NCBI RefSeq assembly: GCF_025965415.1
Contig: NZ_JAOPWY010000036.1
Location: 1 to 32,674 of the forward strand
Direction: 5' to 3'
DNA length: 32,674 nt
Source of the DNA: Nocardioides sp.
Lineage (GTDB): Bacteria; Actinomycetota; Actinomycetes; Propionibacteriales; Nocardioidaceae
The notes beneath the pieces were generated by a model, which was not told the DNA's origin, did not search any database, and saw nothing but the letters and a program-made list of their open reading frames with translations. How positions within the stretch are numbered: the first letter of the stretch is position 1; every line of letters begins with the position of its first letter. This document shows positions 1 through 7,487 of this stretch, one piece after another. Both the position numbers and the translations under genes were made by a program.

Positions 1-162
1 CGGAAGTTCAGCCGGATCCGCCCCGCCCGGCTCGAGGAGCTGCTCGGCGAGCGCGGTCCCGCCGTCCACGCACCCGAGCCGGAAGCCTCCTCCTCGACGC
101 CGTCCCTGTCCGGTGATGACGCAGCCGGCGGTGACCCGCCGGTCGCACCGCCCGTGAGCTGA
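1..162 (+). CDS. prcA: Proteasome alpha subunit, C-terminal end (partial)
   Basis: This is the last 53 codons of a gene that begins before the window, open from base 1 to a TGA at 160-162. The tail begins RKFSRIRPARLEELL and then becomes a Pro/Ala/Ser/Asp-rich disordered end. Actinobacterial PrcA proteins end with a similar RxFRRI...LE.LL segment followed by a variable acidic tail, and prcA normally lies just upstream of pafA. The alpha subunit forms the outer rings of the 20S core, which degrades pupylated proteins in the cytoplasm. The call rests on this short match and on gene order, because no catalytic or core fold residues are in view. Confidence 0.7.
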   Translation, partial: RKFSRIRPARLEELLGERGPAVHAPEPEASSSTPSLSGDDAAGGDPPVAPPVS

Positions 163-187
163 CACCTGTCTCCGGCCGCCGTCTGCT

Positions 188-207
188 GCGGTTTGGTCCC
201 AAACCGC
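188..207. repeat. 20-bp hairpin repeat, copy 1
   Basis: GCGGTTTGG-TC-CCAAACCGC: two perfect 9-bp arms around a 2-base centre. It lies 25 bases after the prcA stop and may act as a terminator hairpin, although no T-run follows. Identical or reverse-complement copies occur at 229-248 and 1316-1335. Confidence 0.9.
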
Positions 208-228
208 ATGTTTGCGGCCAGATCTCCT

Positions 229-248
229 GCGGTTTGGGACCAAACCGC
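229..248. repeat. 20-bp hairpin repeat, copy 2 (inverted)
   Basis: GCGGTTTGG-GA-CCAAACCGC is the exact reverse complement of copy 1, 21 bases further on. An ATG at 234 lies inside this repeat, which argues against that ATG being the start of the next gene. Confidence 0.9.
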
Positions 249-319
249 GGGGCGCTGACGCCTGCGGGCGGTTGTCCACAGGCGCAACGTGCCGCCGTTT
301 CGGTCGGTGGCGCGAGGCG

Positions 320-325
320 CAGGGT
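320..325 (+). promoter_or_regulatory. -10-like hexamer, probable leaderless start
   Basis: CAGGGT followed by 7 bases and then the ATG at 333. The same YAGGNT-N6/7-start layout precedes many genes in this window and supports 333 as the start. No good -35 is visible. Confidence 0.45.
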
Positions 326-332
326 CAGAGTC

Positions 333-1298
333 ATGGACGACAAGGACGCACCGATCCGCGGCGAGGTCAGGCTGGCGGGACACCGACGGGTCAGCCACGG
401 GCTGTTCCTGGTGCTCCGCGACGACCTCAGTGAGGACGAGGAGTTTCATCGCGAGCTGCGCGCCTATCTCCTCGTGCTGCCCCATTCCGCCGTCTTCACG
501 CATCTCACCGGCGCCCGGCTCATGGGCTGGCGGCTCCCACAGCTCCCGGAGCAGGTCCCGGTCTTCGCCGCGGTCGACCAGCGTGACGAGCGGCCGCGAC
601 GGCACGGGTTGATCTGTTCGCGACTGCTGACTGACAGGGCACCGACCGGCAAGCGACACGGCCTGCCCGTCGACGCTCCTGAGGAGATCCTGCTCCGCGC
701 CGCACGGGACCTCGGCGTCCTCGACCTGGTGATCATGATCGACTCGGCGCTCGAGAAGGGCGATCTCGATCGAGGGCGGATGGAAGCGCTGCTGGCCAGT
801 CGACGACCGGGGGTGCGGGTGCTGCGGGCGGCGTACAACCTGTCGACGCACCGCTGCGAGTCGGCCGGCGAGTCGGTGCTGCGTCTCTTCCACGAGGCGA
901 TCGAAGTCCCGGTGCAGCCCCAGGTCGAGTTGTTCGACGACCGGGGCACGTCGATCGGTCGCGCCGACCTGGTGGTCCAGGGCACGACGTTCGTGCACGA
1001 GTACGACGGGGCCTACCACCGGGACCAGGACCAGCACCGGAAGGACCTGCGACGGGAGCGGGCGCTGACCGGGACGCCGTACGTCCGACGCGGGTTCGTC
1101 CTCGACGACCTGCTCAACCATCCGGCAGTGGTCATGCACGAGATCGACCGAGCGCTGGGACGGCCACACCTGCCGCGGCGGTTGGCGGCGTGGCGTCGGC
1201 GCGTCGACAACTCGCTGTACTCCGAGCGGGGACGCCAGCGGGTGATGAACCGGTGGCGACGGACCAACGGAGTCGTCGATTGGGCGAAGACCTCATGA
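333..1298 (+). CDS. AbiEi-type / DUF559 (Vsr-like) endonuclease-fold protein
   Basis: A 321-residue cytoplasmic protein of unknown role. The N-terminal half (about residues 10-120, with HSAVFTHLTGARLMGW) resembles the AbiEi antitoxin C-terminal domain. The C-terminal part (about 175-280) resembles the DUF559/Vsr-like PD-(D/E)XK nuclease fold, with ESAGES, ADLVV, EYDGAYH and a following basic helix. Such proteins are frequent in Nocardioides and relatives. The gene interrupts the usual prcA-pafA junction and is bracketed by three copies of a 20-bp hairpin. I chose the ATG at 333 because the upstream ATG at 234 falls inside a repeat and a -10-like hexamer sits 7 bases before 333. No toxin gene is adjacent. 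Activity and target are not known. Confidence 0.75.
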   Translation: MDDKDAPIRGEVRLAGHRRVSHGLFLVLRDDLSEDEEFHRELRAYLLVLPHSAVFTHLTGARLMGWRLPQLPEQVPVFAAVDQRDERPRRHGLICSRLLTDRAPTGKRHGLPVDAPEEILLRAARDLGVLDLVIMIDSALEKGDLDRGRMEALLASRRPGVRVLRAAYNLSTHRCESAGESVLRLFHEAIEVPVQPQVELFDDRGTSIGRADLVVQGTTFVHEYDGAYHRDQDQHRKDLRRERALTGTPYVRRGFVLDDLLNHPAVVMHEIDRALGRPHLPRRLAAWRRRVDNSLYSERGRQRVMNRWRRTNGVVDWAKTS

Positions 1299-1315
1299 TC
1301 CTGCACCGATTTCTT

Positions 1316-1335
1316 GCGGTTTGGTCCCAAACCGC
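1316..1335. repeat. 20-bp hairpin repeat, copy 3
   Basis: Identical to copy 1, 17 bases after the stop of the nuclease-like gene and 68 bases before pafA. Copies 1 and 2 lie upstream and copy 3 downstream, so the repeats frame the gene. Confidence 0.9.
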
Positions 1336-1391
1336 AGCGCCCGAGGCACGAGGCGACCGGCGGTTCGCGACCGGTTTCACCGAGGTCCGCC

Positions 1392-1397
1392 TAGGCT
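1392..1397 (+). promoter_or_regulatory. -10 hexamer for leaderless pafA
   Basis: TAGGCT, then 6 bases, then the GTG start of pafA. No Shine-Dalgarno is evident, so transcription probably begins at or next to the start codon. Confidence 0.5.
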
Positions 1398-1403
1398 GAG
1401 CCT

Positions 1404-2765
1404 GTGGACCGGCGGAACTTCGGCATCGAGAACGAGTACGGCGTGACGTGCACGTTCAAGGGCCAGCGCCGCCTGAGCCCCGACGAGGTCGCGCGCTACC
1501 TGTTCCGCAAGGTCGTCAGCTGGGGCCGCAGCAGCAACGTGTTCCTGCGCAACGGCGCCCGGCTCTACCTCGACGTCGGCAGCCACCCGGAGTACGCCAC
1601 GCCGGAGTGCGACGACGTCATCGAGCTGGTCACCCACGACAAGGCGGGGGAGCGGGTCCTGGAGGGGCTGCTCCTGGACGCCGAGCAACGGCTGCACGAC
1701 GAGGGCATCGCCGGCGAGATCTATCTCTTCAAGAACAACACCGACTCCGCCGGCAACTCCTACGGCTGTCACGAGAACTACCTCGTCGGGCGAGCCGGGG
1801 AGTTCTCCCGCCTGGCCGACGTGCTGATCCCGTTCCTGGTGACCCGCCAGATCATCGTCGGCGCCGGCAAGATCACCCAGACCCCGCGCGGCGCGAGCTA
1901 CAGCGTCAGCCAGCGCGCGGAGCACATCTGGGAGGGCGTGAGCAGCGCGACCACGCGCAGCCGCCCGATCATCAACACCCGCGACGAGCCGCACGCCGAC
2001 GCCGAGCGCTTCCGCCGCCTGCACGTGATCGTCGGCGACTCCAACATGAGCGAGACCACCACCATGCTCAAGGTGGCCTCCTGCGACCTCGTGCTGCGGA
2101 TGATCGAGGAGGGCGTGGTGATGCGCGACCTCACCATGGAGAACCCGATCCGCGCCATCCGTGAGATCAGCCACGACCCGACGGGCCAGCGCAAGGTGCG
2201 CCTGGCCAACGGCCGCGAGGCCAGCGCGCTGGAGATCCAGTCCGAGTACCTCGGCAAGGCGCGCGACTTCGTCGACCGGCGCCAGATCTCCACCCCCACG
2301 ATCGAGCGGGCGCTCGACCTGTGGGAGCGCGGGCTCAAGGCCGTCGAGTCCGACGACCTCGGCCTCGTCGACCGCGAGATCGACTGGGTGATCAAGTGGA
2401 AGCTGATCGAGCGCTACCGCGCCAAGCACGGGCTCTCGCTCGGTGACGCCCGCATCGCGCAGCTCGACCTCGCCTACCACGACATCCATCGCGGCCGTGG
2501 TCTCTACTACCTCCTCGAGAAGCGCGGTGCCGTCGCCCGCGTCACCACCGACCTCAAGATCTTCGAGGCCAAGAGCGTGCCGCCCCAGAACACCCGCGCC
2601 CGGCTGCGCGGCGAGTTCATCCGCAAGGCCCAGGAGCGCCGGCGCGACTTCACCGTGGACTGGGTGCACCTCAAGCTCAACGACCAGGCGCAGCGCACCG
2701 TGCTCTGCAAGGACCCGTTCAAGGCGTACGACGAGCGGGTGCAGCGCCTCATCGACGGCATGTGA
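1404..2765 (+). CDS. pafA: Pup--protein ligase PafA
   Basis: A 453-residue ligase of the glutamine-synthetase-like carboxylate-amine superfamily. It uses ATP to join the C-terminal glutamate of Pup to lysines of target proteins, marking them for the proteasome. The N-terminus [16 protein letters not shown] is diagnostic. Glu9 falls where the family's metal/ATP-binding glutamate lies, and Asp57 in [12 protein letters not shown] matches the catalytic base. The length equals that of other PafA proteins. It follows prcA in the expected place, but with the nuclease-like gene inserted between. The start is a GTG supported by the conserved N-terminus. Very secure call; the close paralogue Dop starts differently and has an insertion loop. 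Confidence 0.97.
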   Translation: MDRRNFGIENEYGVTCTFKGQRRLSPDEVARYLFRKVVSWGRSSNVFLRNGARLYLDVGSHPEYATPECDDVIELVTHDKAGERVLEGLLLDAEQRLHDEGIAGEIYLFKNNTDSAGNSYGCHENYLVGRAGEFSRLADVLIPFLVTRQIIVGAGKITQTPRGASYSVSQRAEHIWEGVSSATTRSRPIINTRDEPHADAERFRRLHVIVGDSNMSETTTMLKVASCDLVLRMIEEGVVMRDLTMENPIRAIREISHDPTGQRKVRLANGREASALEIQSEYLGKARDFVDRRQISTPTIERALDLWERGLKAVESDDLGLVDREIDWVIKWKLIERYRAKHGLSLGDARIAQLDLAYHDIHRGRGLYYLLEKRGAVARVTTDLKIFEAKSVPPQNTRARLRGEFIRKAQERRRDFTVDWVHLKLNDQAQRTVLCKDPFKAYDERVQRLIDGM

Positions 2766-2832
2766 CGTCTCGCCGACCCCGCCGGACATGCACAGGTCAG
2801 GTGTCGCGGCGCCACGAGTGGGTGTCGCTGGA

Positions 2833-2869
2833 TAGGGTGACCCGGCAACTCCGTCGATCGTTTAGGTGA
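2833..2869 (+). promoter_or_regulatory. Possible -10 (TAGGGT) and Shine-Dalgarno (AGGTGA) for the FKBP gene
   Basis: TAGGGT at 2833-2838 would place transcription start near 2845, giving a leader of about 29 bases that carries AGGTGA at 2864-2869 before the GTG at 2874. No good -35 is visible. TTAGGT at 2862-2867 could instead be a leaderless -10. Confidence 0.3.
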
Positions 2870-2873
2870 ACCT

Positions 2874-3833
2874 GTGTCCCGTGTACGTTCCGCCGCCCTC
2901 AGCGGTGTCCTCGCCCTCAGCCTCCTCGGACTCGCCGCGTGCGGTTCCGGTGACAGCGACCCCGAGTCGGGTGGCAAGTCCCTGAGCTCGGTCACGATCG
3001 AGGGCAAGCAGGGCGAGGAGCCCAAGGTCACCTTCGACGGGCGACTCGACGGGTCGAAGGCCGAGACCGAGGTCATCATCGAGGGCGACGGGGAGACCGT
3101 CGCCGACGGCGACACCGCCTCCGCCAACTTCTGGATCGGCAACGGCTTCACCGAGGAGGAGGCGACCAGCACCTTCACCAAGGACGGCACACCCCAGTCG
3201 GTCGAGCTCACCGCGGAGGTGCTCAAGCCCCTGCGCGACGCGATCATCGGGCACAAGGTCGGCGACCGGGTCGCGGTGCTCACGTCCGCGGAGGACGCCT
3301 ACGGCGACGCGGGCAACCCGCAGATCGGGATCGGCAACAAGGACGCCGTGCTGTTCGTGGTCGACATCCTCGGCCGGGCCGACACGATCCCGACCCTCGA
3401 CGGCCCGCAGGGCGAGGAGAAGAAGCCCGCCGGCTGGGCGCCCACCCTCATCGAGACCGACGGCGTGATCACGGGCCTCGACTTCACCGACGCGCACACT
3501 CCGAGCGGCAAGCTCATCGGCACCACGCTGATCAAGGGCGACGGCGCCGTCGTCAAGAAGGGTCAGACCATCACGGTCGACTACCTCGGGCAGGTCTACG
3601 ACGCGGAGAAGCCCTTCGACGAGTCCTACACCAAGGACCCGGCCGAGTTCCCGATCGGCGTCGGCCAGGTCATCACCGGCTGGGACGAGCGTCTGGTCGG
3701 CCGCACCGTCGGCTCCCGCGTCATCCTGGAGATCCCGCCGGCCCAGGGCTACGGCAAGAAGGGCAACCCGGACGCCGGGATCAAGGGCACCGACACGCTC
3801 TTCTTCGTCGTCGACATCCTCGGCGCCTCCTGA
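2874..3833 (+). CDS. FKBP-type peptidyl-prolyl isomerase lipoprotein, two FKBP domains
   Basis: A 319-residue exported lipoprotein. The signal peptide ends in the lipobox LAAC, so Cys23 would be lipidated and the protein anchored outside the membrane. Two FKBP-like domains follow. The first (about residues 80-175) is divergent and keeps the closing pattern DAVLFVVDILG. The second (about 215-319) is canonical, with QTITVDYLGQVYD, FPIGVGQVITGWDE, VILEIPPAQGYG and TLFFVVDIL. The family catalyses cis-trans isomerisation of prolyl bonds and helps fold secreted proteins. It lies between pafA and pafB, as is common in Nocardioides relatives. The first domain may have lost activity. Confidence 0.92.
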   Translation: MSRVRSAALSGVLALSLLGLAACGSGDSDPESGGKSLSSVTIEGKQGEEPKVTFDGRLDGSKAETEVIIEGDGETVADGDTASANFWIGNGFTEEEATSTFTKDGTPQSVELTAEVLKPLRDAIIGHKVGDRVAVLTSAEDAYGDAGNPQIGIGNKDAVLFVVDILGRADTIPTLDGPQGEEKKPAGWAPTLIETDGVITGLDFTDAHTPSGKLIGTTLIKGDGAVVKKGQTITVDYLGQVYDAEKPFDESYTKDPAEFPIGVGQVITGWDERLVGRTVGSRVILEIPPAQGYGKKGNPDAGIKGTDTLFFVVDILGAS

Positions 3834-3883
3834 GCTGGCACCACACCGACACCGCACGACGAGCAGGCAGGGGGAGACCGCAG

Positions 3884-4858
3884 ATGGCACAGCCTCGCGC
3901 AGAGCGGCTGATGAACCTGCACATCCTCCTGCTGGGCGCCAAGCGCTTCATCGGCAAGGACGCCATCCGCGAGGCCTGCTACGCCGAGCACCCGCGCGGC
4001 GCCGCGGGGGACGAGGCGTTCGAGCGTGCCTTCGAGCGTGACAAGGACGCCCTGCGCCAGATCGGTGCGGTGATCGAGGTGGGCAGCGCCGACGCGTTCT
4101 TCGACGACGAGATCGGCTACCGCATCCCCACCGAGCAGACCTCGTTGCCCGAGATCCGCTTCGAGTCCGACGAGGCCGCCGTGCTCGGCCTCGCAGCACA
4201 GGTCTGGCAGCAGGCGACGCTGGCCAAGGCGACCACGCGGGCGCTCGCCAAGCTCAAGGGCCAGGGCGTGGAGATCGACCCCTCGCGCCTCGAGGTGGTC
4301 GCACCGGCCATCACAGCCGACGAGCCGGCCTTCGAACACCTCTGGGACGCCATCGGCAAGCGCCGCCAGGTGAGCTTCCCCTACCAGCGCCCGAGCGAGA
4401 CCGAGCCCACCACCCGCCGCGTGCAGCCGTGGGGCCTGGCCCGCTCCTCGGGTCGCTGGTACGTCGTGGGCCACGACGTCGACCGGGGCGCCGAGCGCGT
4501 GTTCCGCCTGTCCCGGATCGTGGGTCCCGTGCGTGCCAGCGGCAAGTCCGGGGCGTACGACGTGCCTCCCGGCACCGACGTACGCGAGCTCGCCCGCCGC
4601 CTCTCGCCGTCCTTTCCGTCCGTCACCGCCGATGTCCGGGTGCGGCAGGGGACCGGCGTCGGCCTGCGCCGTCGCGCCGAGTCCGTGACGCCGCTCGACG
4701 AGCCCGCAGGCTGGGACAGCGTCGTGGTCCACGGGCCGGTCCACGAGCTGGCCGATGAGGTGCTGACCTACGGCGCCGACGTCGTCGTCCGGTCGCCGGA
4801 GGCGCTGCGCGACGAGGTCGTCTCCCGCCTGCGGGCCGTCGCGCAGGCGCAGCCATGA
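3884..4858 (+). CDS. pafB: WYL-domain transcriptional regulator PafB
   Basis: A 324-residue regulator with an N-terminal winged helix (about 1-75) and a WYL domain (about 155-240), including the signature RWYVVGHD at 191-198. In mycobacteria PafB and PafC form a heterodimer that activates DNA-damage genes independently of LexA. The WYL domain is thought to sense nucleic acid. A strong Shine-Dalgarno, GGGGGAG, precedes the ATG. The stop overlaps the pafC start as ATGA (4855-4858), so the two partners are translationally coupled. Despite its name and place beside pafA, the family is not needed for pupylation. Confidence 0.93.
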   Translation: MAQPRAERLMNLHILLLGAKRFIGKDAIREACYAEHPRGAAGDEAFERAFERDKDALRQIGAVIEVGSADAFFDDEIGYRIPTEQTSLPEIRFESDEAAVLGLAAQVWQQATLAKATTRALAKLKGQGVEIDPSRLEVVAPAITADEPAFEHLWDAIGKRRQVSFPYQRPSETEPTTRRVQPWGLARSSGRWYVVGHDVDRGAERVFRLSRIVGPVRASGKSGAYDVPPGTDVRELARRLSPSFPSVTADVRVRQGTGVGLRRRAESVTPLDEPAGWDSVVVHGPVHELADEVLTYGADVVVRSPEALRDEVVSRLRAVAQAQP

Positions 4859-5850
4859 CCACCCAGCAGGGCGACACCGCGCCCGACCAGGTCGCCCGGC
4901 TCCTGGCACTGGTGCCCTATCTCCTCGCCCGCGGAGAGGTCCGCCTCGACGACGCGGCCGCCCACTTCGGCACCGACGCCGACCAGATCGAGCGTGACCT
5001 CCGGCTGCTCTTCATGACGGGCCTCTCGCCCGGCCTGCCCGGCGACCTCATCGAGGTGGACCTGGAGGCCCTCGAGGGCGACCGGATCATCCGGGTCGAC
5101 AACGCCGACTACCTCGCCCGGCCGGTGCGGTTCTCCCCGGCCGAGGCGACGTCGCTGGTGGTGGCGCTGCGCACGATGGTGGAGGCGGCTCCCGACGAGG
5201 CGCGCGACGTGATCGAGCGGACGCTCGCCAAGCTCGAGGAGGCGGCCGGCCAGGACGGCGAGGGGCTGCTGCGACTGCACGTGACGCCCACGCCGCTCGA
5301 GAGCAGCACGGTGGTGCCGGTGCTCGAGTCCGCCCTCGCGCACGGGCACCAGGTCGAGATCAGCTACCACGTCCCCTCCCGCGACCAGGAGTCGCGCCGG
5401 GTCGTCGACCCGCGCGGGCTGGCGCGCATCGAGGACCTCCTCTACCTCGACGCGTGGTGCCACACCGCGCAGGGCGACCGCGCCTTCCGGGTCGACCGGA
5501 TCCTCGCCGCCACCGAGCTCGACACGCCCGTCGCCGACCCGGGTGCGCGCGCCCGCGACCTGACCGGCGGCTGGTTCACCGACGCCGAGACCACCACCGT
5601 CACGCTCCGCCTCGCCCCGCCCGCCCGGTGGGTGATCGAGTACTACCAGGTCACCGCCCAGCGCCCGGGACCCGACGACACGATCGAGGTGGACCTCGAG
5701 GTGGCGAGCGAGCAGTGGGCCCAGTCCCTGCTCTTCCGGCTGGCGCCGCACGCCACGCTGCTCGCCCCCGCCCACTACGCCGCATCTTTCACAGCGGCCG
5801 CACGGTCAACCCTCAGCCTCTATCAGGCCGACGGCGTAGACTTCGGCTGA
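4855..5850 (+). CDS. pafC: WYL-domain transcriptional regulator PafC
   Basis: A 331-residue partner of PafB. It has a helix-turn-helix region at about 10-60 (QVARLLALVPYLLARGEVRLDDAAAHF) and a WYL-like core at about 160-225, where the WYL signature is altered to LLYLDAWC. It starts inside the pafB stop codon (ATGA), as in mycobacteria, and tatA follows after 49 bases. The heterodimer controls the SOS-independent DNA-damage response. The altered WYL motif is usual for PafC and does not suggest decay. Confidence 0.93.
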   Translation: MTTQQGDTAPDQVARLLALVPYLLARGEVRLDDAAAHFGTDADQIERDLRLLFMTGLSPGLPGDLIEVDLEALEGDRIIRVDNADYLARPVRFSPAEATSLVVALRTMVEAAPDEARDVIERTLAKLEEAAGQDGEGLLRLHVTPTPLESSTVVPVLESALAHGHQVEISYHVPSRDQESRRVVDPRGLARIEDLLYLDAWCHTAQGDRAFRVDRILAATELDTPVADPGARARDLTGGWFTDAETTTVTLRLAPPARWVIEYYQVTAQRPGPDDTIEVDLEVASEQWAQSLLFRLAPHATLLAPAHYAASFTAAARSTLSLYQADGVDFG

Positions 5851-5899
5851 ACGCAGCACGATCCCCGCCACGCAATCCCACACTTATCGGAGTGAGCTC

Positions 5900-6196
5900 A
5901 TGGTCAACCCACTGGTCGGTATGCCGCAGGGTCTGGAGTGGCTGGTGATCCTGGCGATCGTCGTGCTGGTGTTCGGTGCCGCGAAGCTGCCCGACCTGGC
6001 CCGCAGCTCGGGCCAGGCGCTGCGGATCTTCAAGACGGAGACCAAGGGCCTGCGCGACGACAAGTCGTCCGAGCCCACGGTCACGCCCGAGCAGCGCGAG
6101 ATCGAGGCCCGCAACGAGGCCGCTACCCACGAGGTCTCCAGCCACGAGACCATGGGTGACGTGGTCCGCGAGCGGCGCGACGACACCACCGCCTGA
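5900..6196 (+). CDS. tatA: Sec-independent protein translocase TatA
   Basis: A 98-residue membrane protein that forms the channel of the twin-arginine translocase, which exports folded proteins. It has a short N-terminus, one membrane helix (about 13-25), the conserved FG hinge at 25-26 and then an amphipathic helix with KLPDLARSSGQALRIFK. The tail is charged and probably disordered. GGAG lies 8 bases before the ATG. tatC starts 5 bases after the stop. Actinobacterial tatA and tatC commonly sit after pafBC, so TatB must be encoded elsewhere. Confidence 0.95.
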   Translation: MVNPLVGMPQGLEWLVILAIVVLVFGAAKLPDLARSSGQALRIFKTETKGLRDDKSSEPTVTPEQREIEARNEAATHEVSSHETMGDVVRERRDDTTA

Positions 6197-6201
6197 CCGG
6201 C

Positions 6202-7038
6202 GTGAGGATCGCCGGTCTCGTCGGGCTCTTCAAGGGTCCGGCGCAGGACGCCGTCGGCCCGGACGGGCGGATGGCGCTCGCCGACCACTTCCGTGAGTTC
6301 CGCGCCCGGCTGCTGCGCAGCCTGGTGGTCTTCGTCGTCGTCCTGGTCGTCGCCCTGGTGTTCCGGCACGCGCTGCTCGACCTGGTCGTCGGTCCCTACG
6401 AGGACGCCCAGGCCCAGCTCCCCGAGGGCACCACCAACGCCACCACGCGAGGCGCCGGAGGGGGACTTCTGCTGTGGCTCACGCTGTGCGGGTTCGCCGC
6501 GGCGATCGTGACCGCTCCCTACTGGCTCTACCAGATCTGGGCGTTCGTGCTCCCCGGGCTGTACGCGCAGGAGCGGAAGATGACCAGGATCTTCGTCGGG
6601 GTCGCGGGGCCGCTCTTCATCGGCGGCGTGGTGCTCGGCTACCTCACGCTGACGGTCGCGCTGGAGGTGCTCATCGGGTTCAACCCCGACGGCGTCACCA
6701 ACCTCATCGACTTCAACGACTACCTCCAGTTCTTCACCCGGACGCTCTTCGTCTTCGGGTTGGCCTTCAACATCCCGGTCTTCGTGGTGCTGCTCAACTT
6801 CGCCGGGGTGGTCAAGGGGGCGGCGCTCAAGGCCTACCGCCCGTGGATCATCATCGGCACGTTCATCTTCGCCGCCGTGGCGACGCCGTCGGCCGACCCC
6901 TTCACGATGACCCTGATGGCGGTGCCGATGGTGCTGCTGTTCTTCATCTCCGAGGCGATCGCCCGGGTCAACGACCGTCGCCGGGCACGCAACACGCCCA
7001 ACGCCGGACTGTCCCCCGACGAGCTCTCCTCGATCTGA
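6202..7038 (+). CDS. tatC: Sec-independent protein translocase TatC
   Basis: A 278-residue polytopic membrane protein, the receptor for twin-arginine signal peptides. The conserved N-terminal MALADHFREFRARLLRS comes first, followed by about six membrane helices, including the patterns FVLPGLYAQERK and FIFAAVATPSADPFTM that mark the family. The GTG at 6202 is 5 bases after tatA. An ATG at 6271, just before LADHFREF, is an alternative start, since many TatC proteins begin close to that motif. The C-terminus is short and charged. It would act with TatA and an unlinked TatB. Confidence 0.95.
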   Translation: MRIAGLVGLFKGPAQDAVGPDGRMALADHFREFRARLLRSLVVFVVVLVVALVFRHALLDLVVGPYEDAQAQLPEGTTNATTRGAGGGLLLWLTLCGFAAAIVTAPYWLYQIWAFVLPGLYAQERKMTRIFVGVAGPLFIGGVVLGYLTLTVALEVLIGFNPDGVTNLIDFNDYLQFFTRTLFVFGLAFNIPVFVVLLNFAGVVKGAALKAYRPWIIIGTFIFAAVATPSADPFTMTLMAVPMVLLFFISEAIARVNDRRRARNTPNAGLSPDELSSI

Positions 7039-7058
7039 GCCCCGGACCCGGGCTCTGG

Positions 7059-7064
7059 CAGGCT
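7059..7064 (+). promoter_or_regulatory. -10-like hexamer, probable leaderless start
   Basis: CAGGCT, 7 bases, then the ATG at 7072. This is the same hexamer and spacing as before the exonuclease gene at 11299. Confidence 0.4.
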
Positions 7065-7071
7065 GGCCCCC

Positions 7072-7464
7072 ATGCAGGCCGCGATCACCGACATCGATCC
7101 GTTCGACCTGCCCGAGTGGCTCGGCACGCTCGACGTGGTGTGGCGCTCCGATGCTGGCCTGCGCACGGGTCCCCTGGTCCGGGGGCGGCTGACGGGCGAC
7201 GGGGCCGACGACCTCGGGTGTGACCTGCTGGCCGTGGACGAGGCCTATCCCGAGCCCGTGGTCGACGACGCGACCCGGCTGCGTGTGCACCAGGCATGGC
7301 GCCACGGGCAGGTCGTCATCGGCTCGCTCGACGACCGGGTCGTCCTCGCGGTGCCCGGGAGCGGCTTCGACCCCGACCTGGTCCTCGACGCGCTGGGGCG
7401 CCTGGCCCGCGCGGTGGGAGCACGCGCGGACCGTTACGCGGCCCTGCTGCGCCTGACCGGCTAG
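7072..7464 (+). CDS. Unknown actinobacterial protein
   Basis: A 130-residue soluble protein that I do not recognise. It is acidic, with many Asp-Asp pairs, and has no signal peptide, membrane helix or cysteine cluster. It seems to be a small mixed alpha/beta domain: strands around GPLVRGRLTG, CDLLAVDEAY, QVVIGSLDDRVVLAVPG, then a C-terminal helix (VLDALGRLARAVGARADRYAALL). Coding bias is typical of its neighbours. It sits between tatC and the lipid kinase gene with a probable promoter of its own, so it need not be co-regulated with tatAC. Confidence 0.75.
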   Translation: MQAAITDIDPFDLPEWLGTLDVVWRSDAGLRTGPLVRGRLTGDGADDLGCDLLAVDEAYPEPVVDDATRLRVHQAWRHGQVVIGSLDDRVVLAVPGSGFDPDLVLDALGRLARAVGARADRYAALLRLTG

Positions 7465-7474
7465 AGGCGGGGGA

Positions 7475-7480
7475 TAGGGT
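7475..7480 (+). promoter_or_regulatory. -10 hexamer for the lipid kinase gene
   Basis: TAGGGT, 7 bases, then the ATG at 7488. A weak -35-like CTGACC lies at 7453-7458. Confidence 0.5.
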
Positions 7481-7487
7481 CGCGCTC

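Noticed and set aside
188..248. Hairpin repeats as the start of a CRISPR array
   Set aside because: Only two nearby copies in opposite orientations, no regular spacers and no cas genes.
234..332. N-terminal extension of the nuclease-like gene from the ATG at 234
   Set aside because: The start lies inside the hairpin repeat and the added residues look non-conserved; a -10-like hexamer precedes the ATG at 333.
1377..2789. A long minus-strand frame opposite pafA
   Set aside because: pafA is unmistakable; the frame is a GC-rich shadow with repetitive His/Asp/Leu/Val content.
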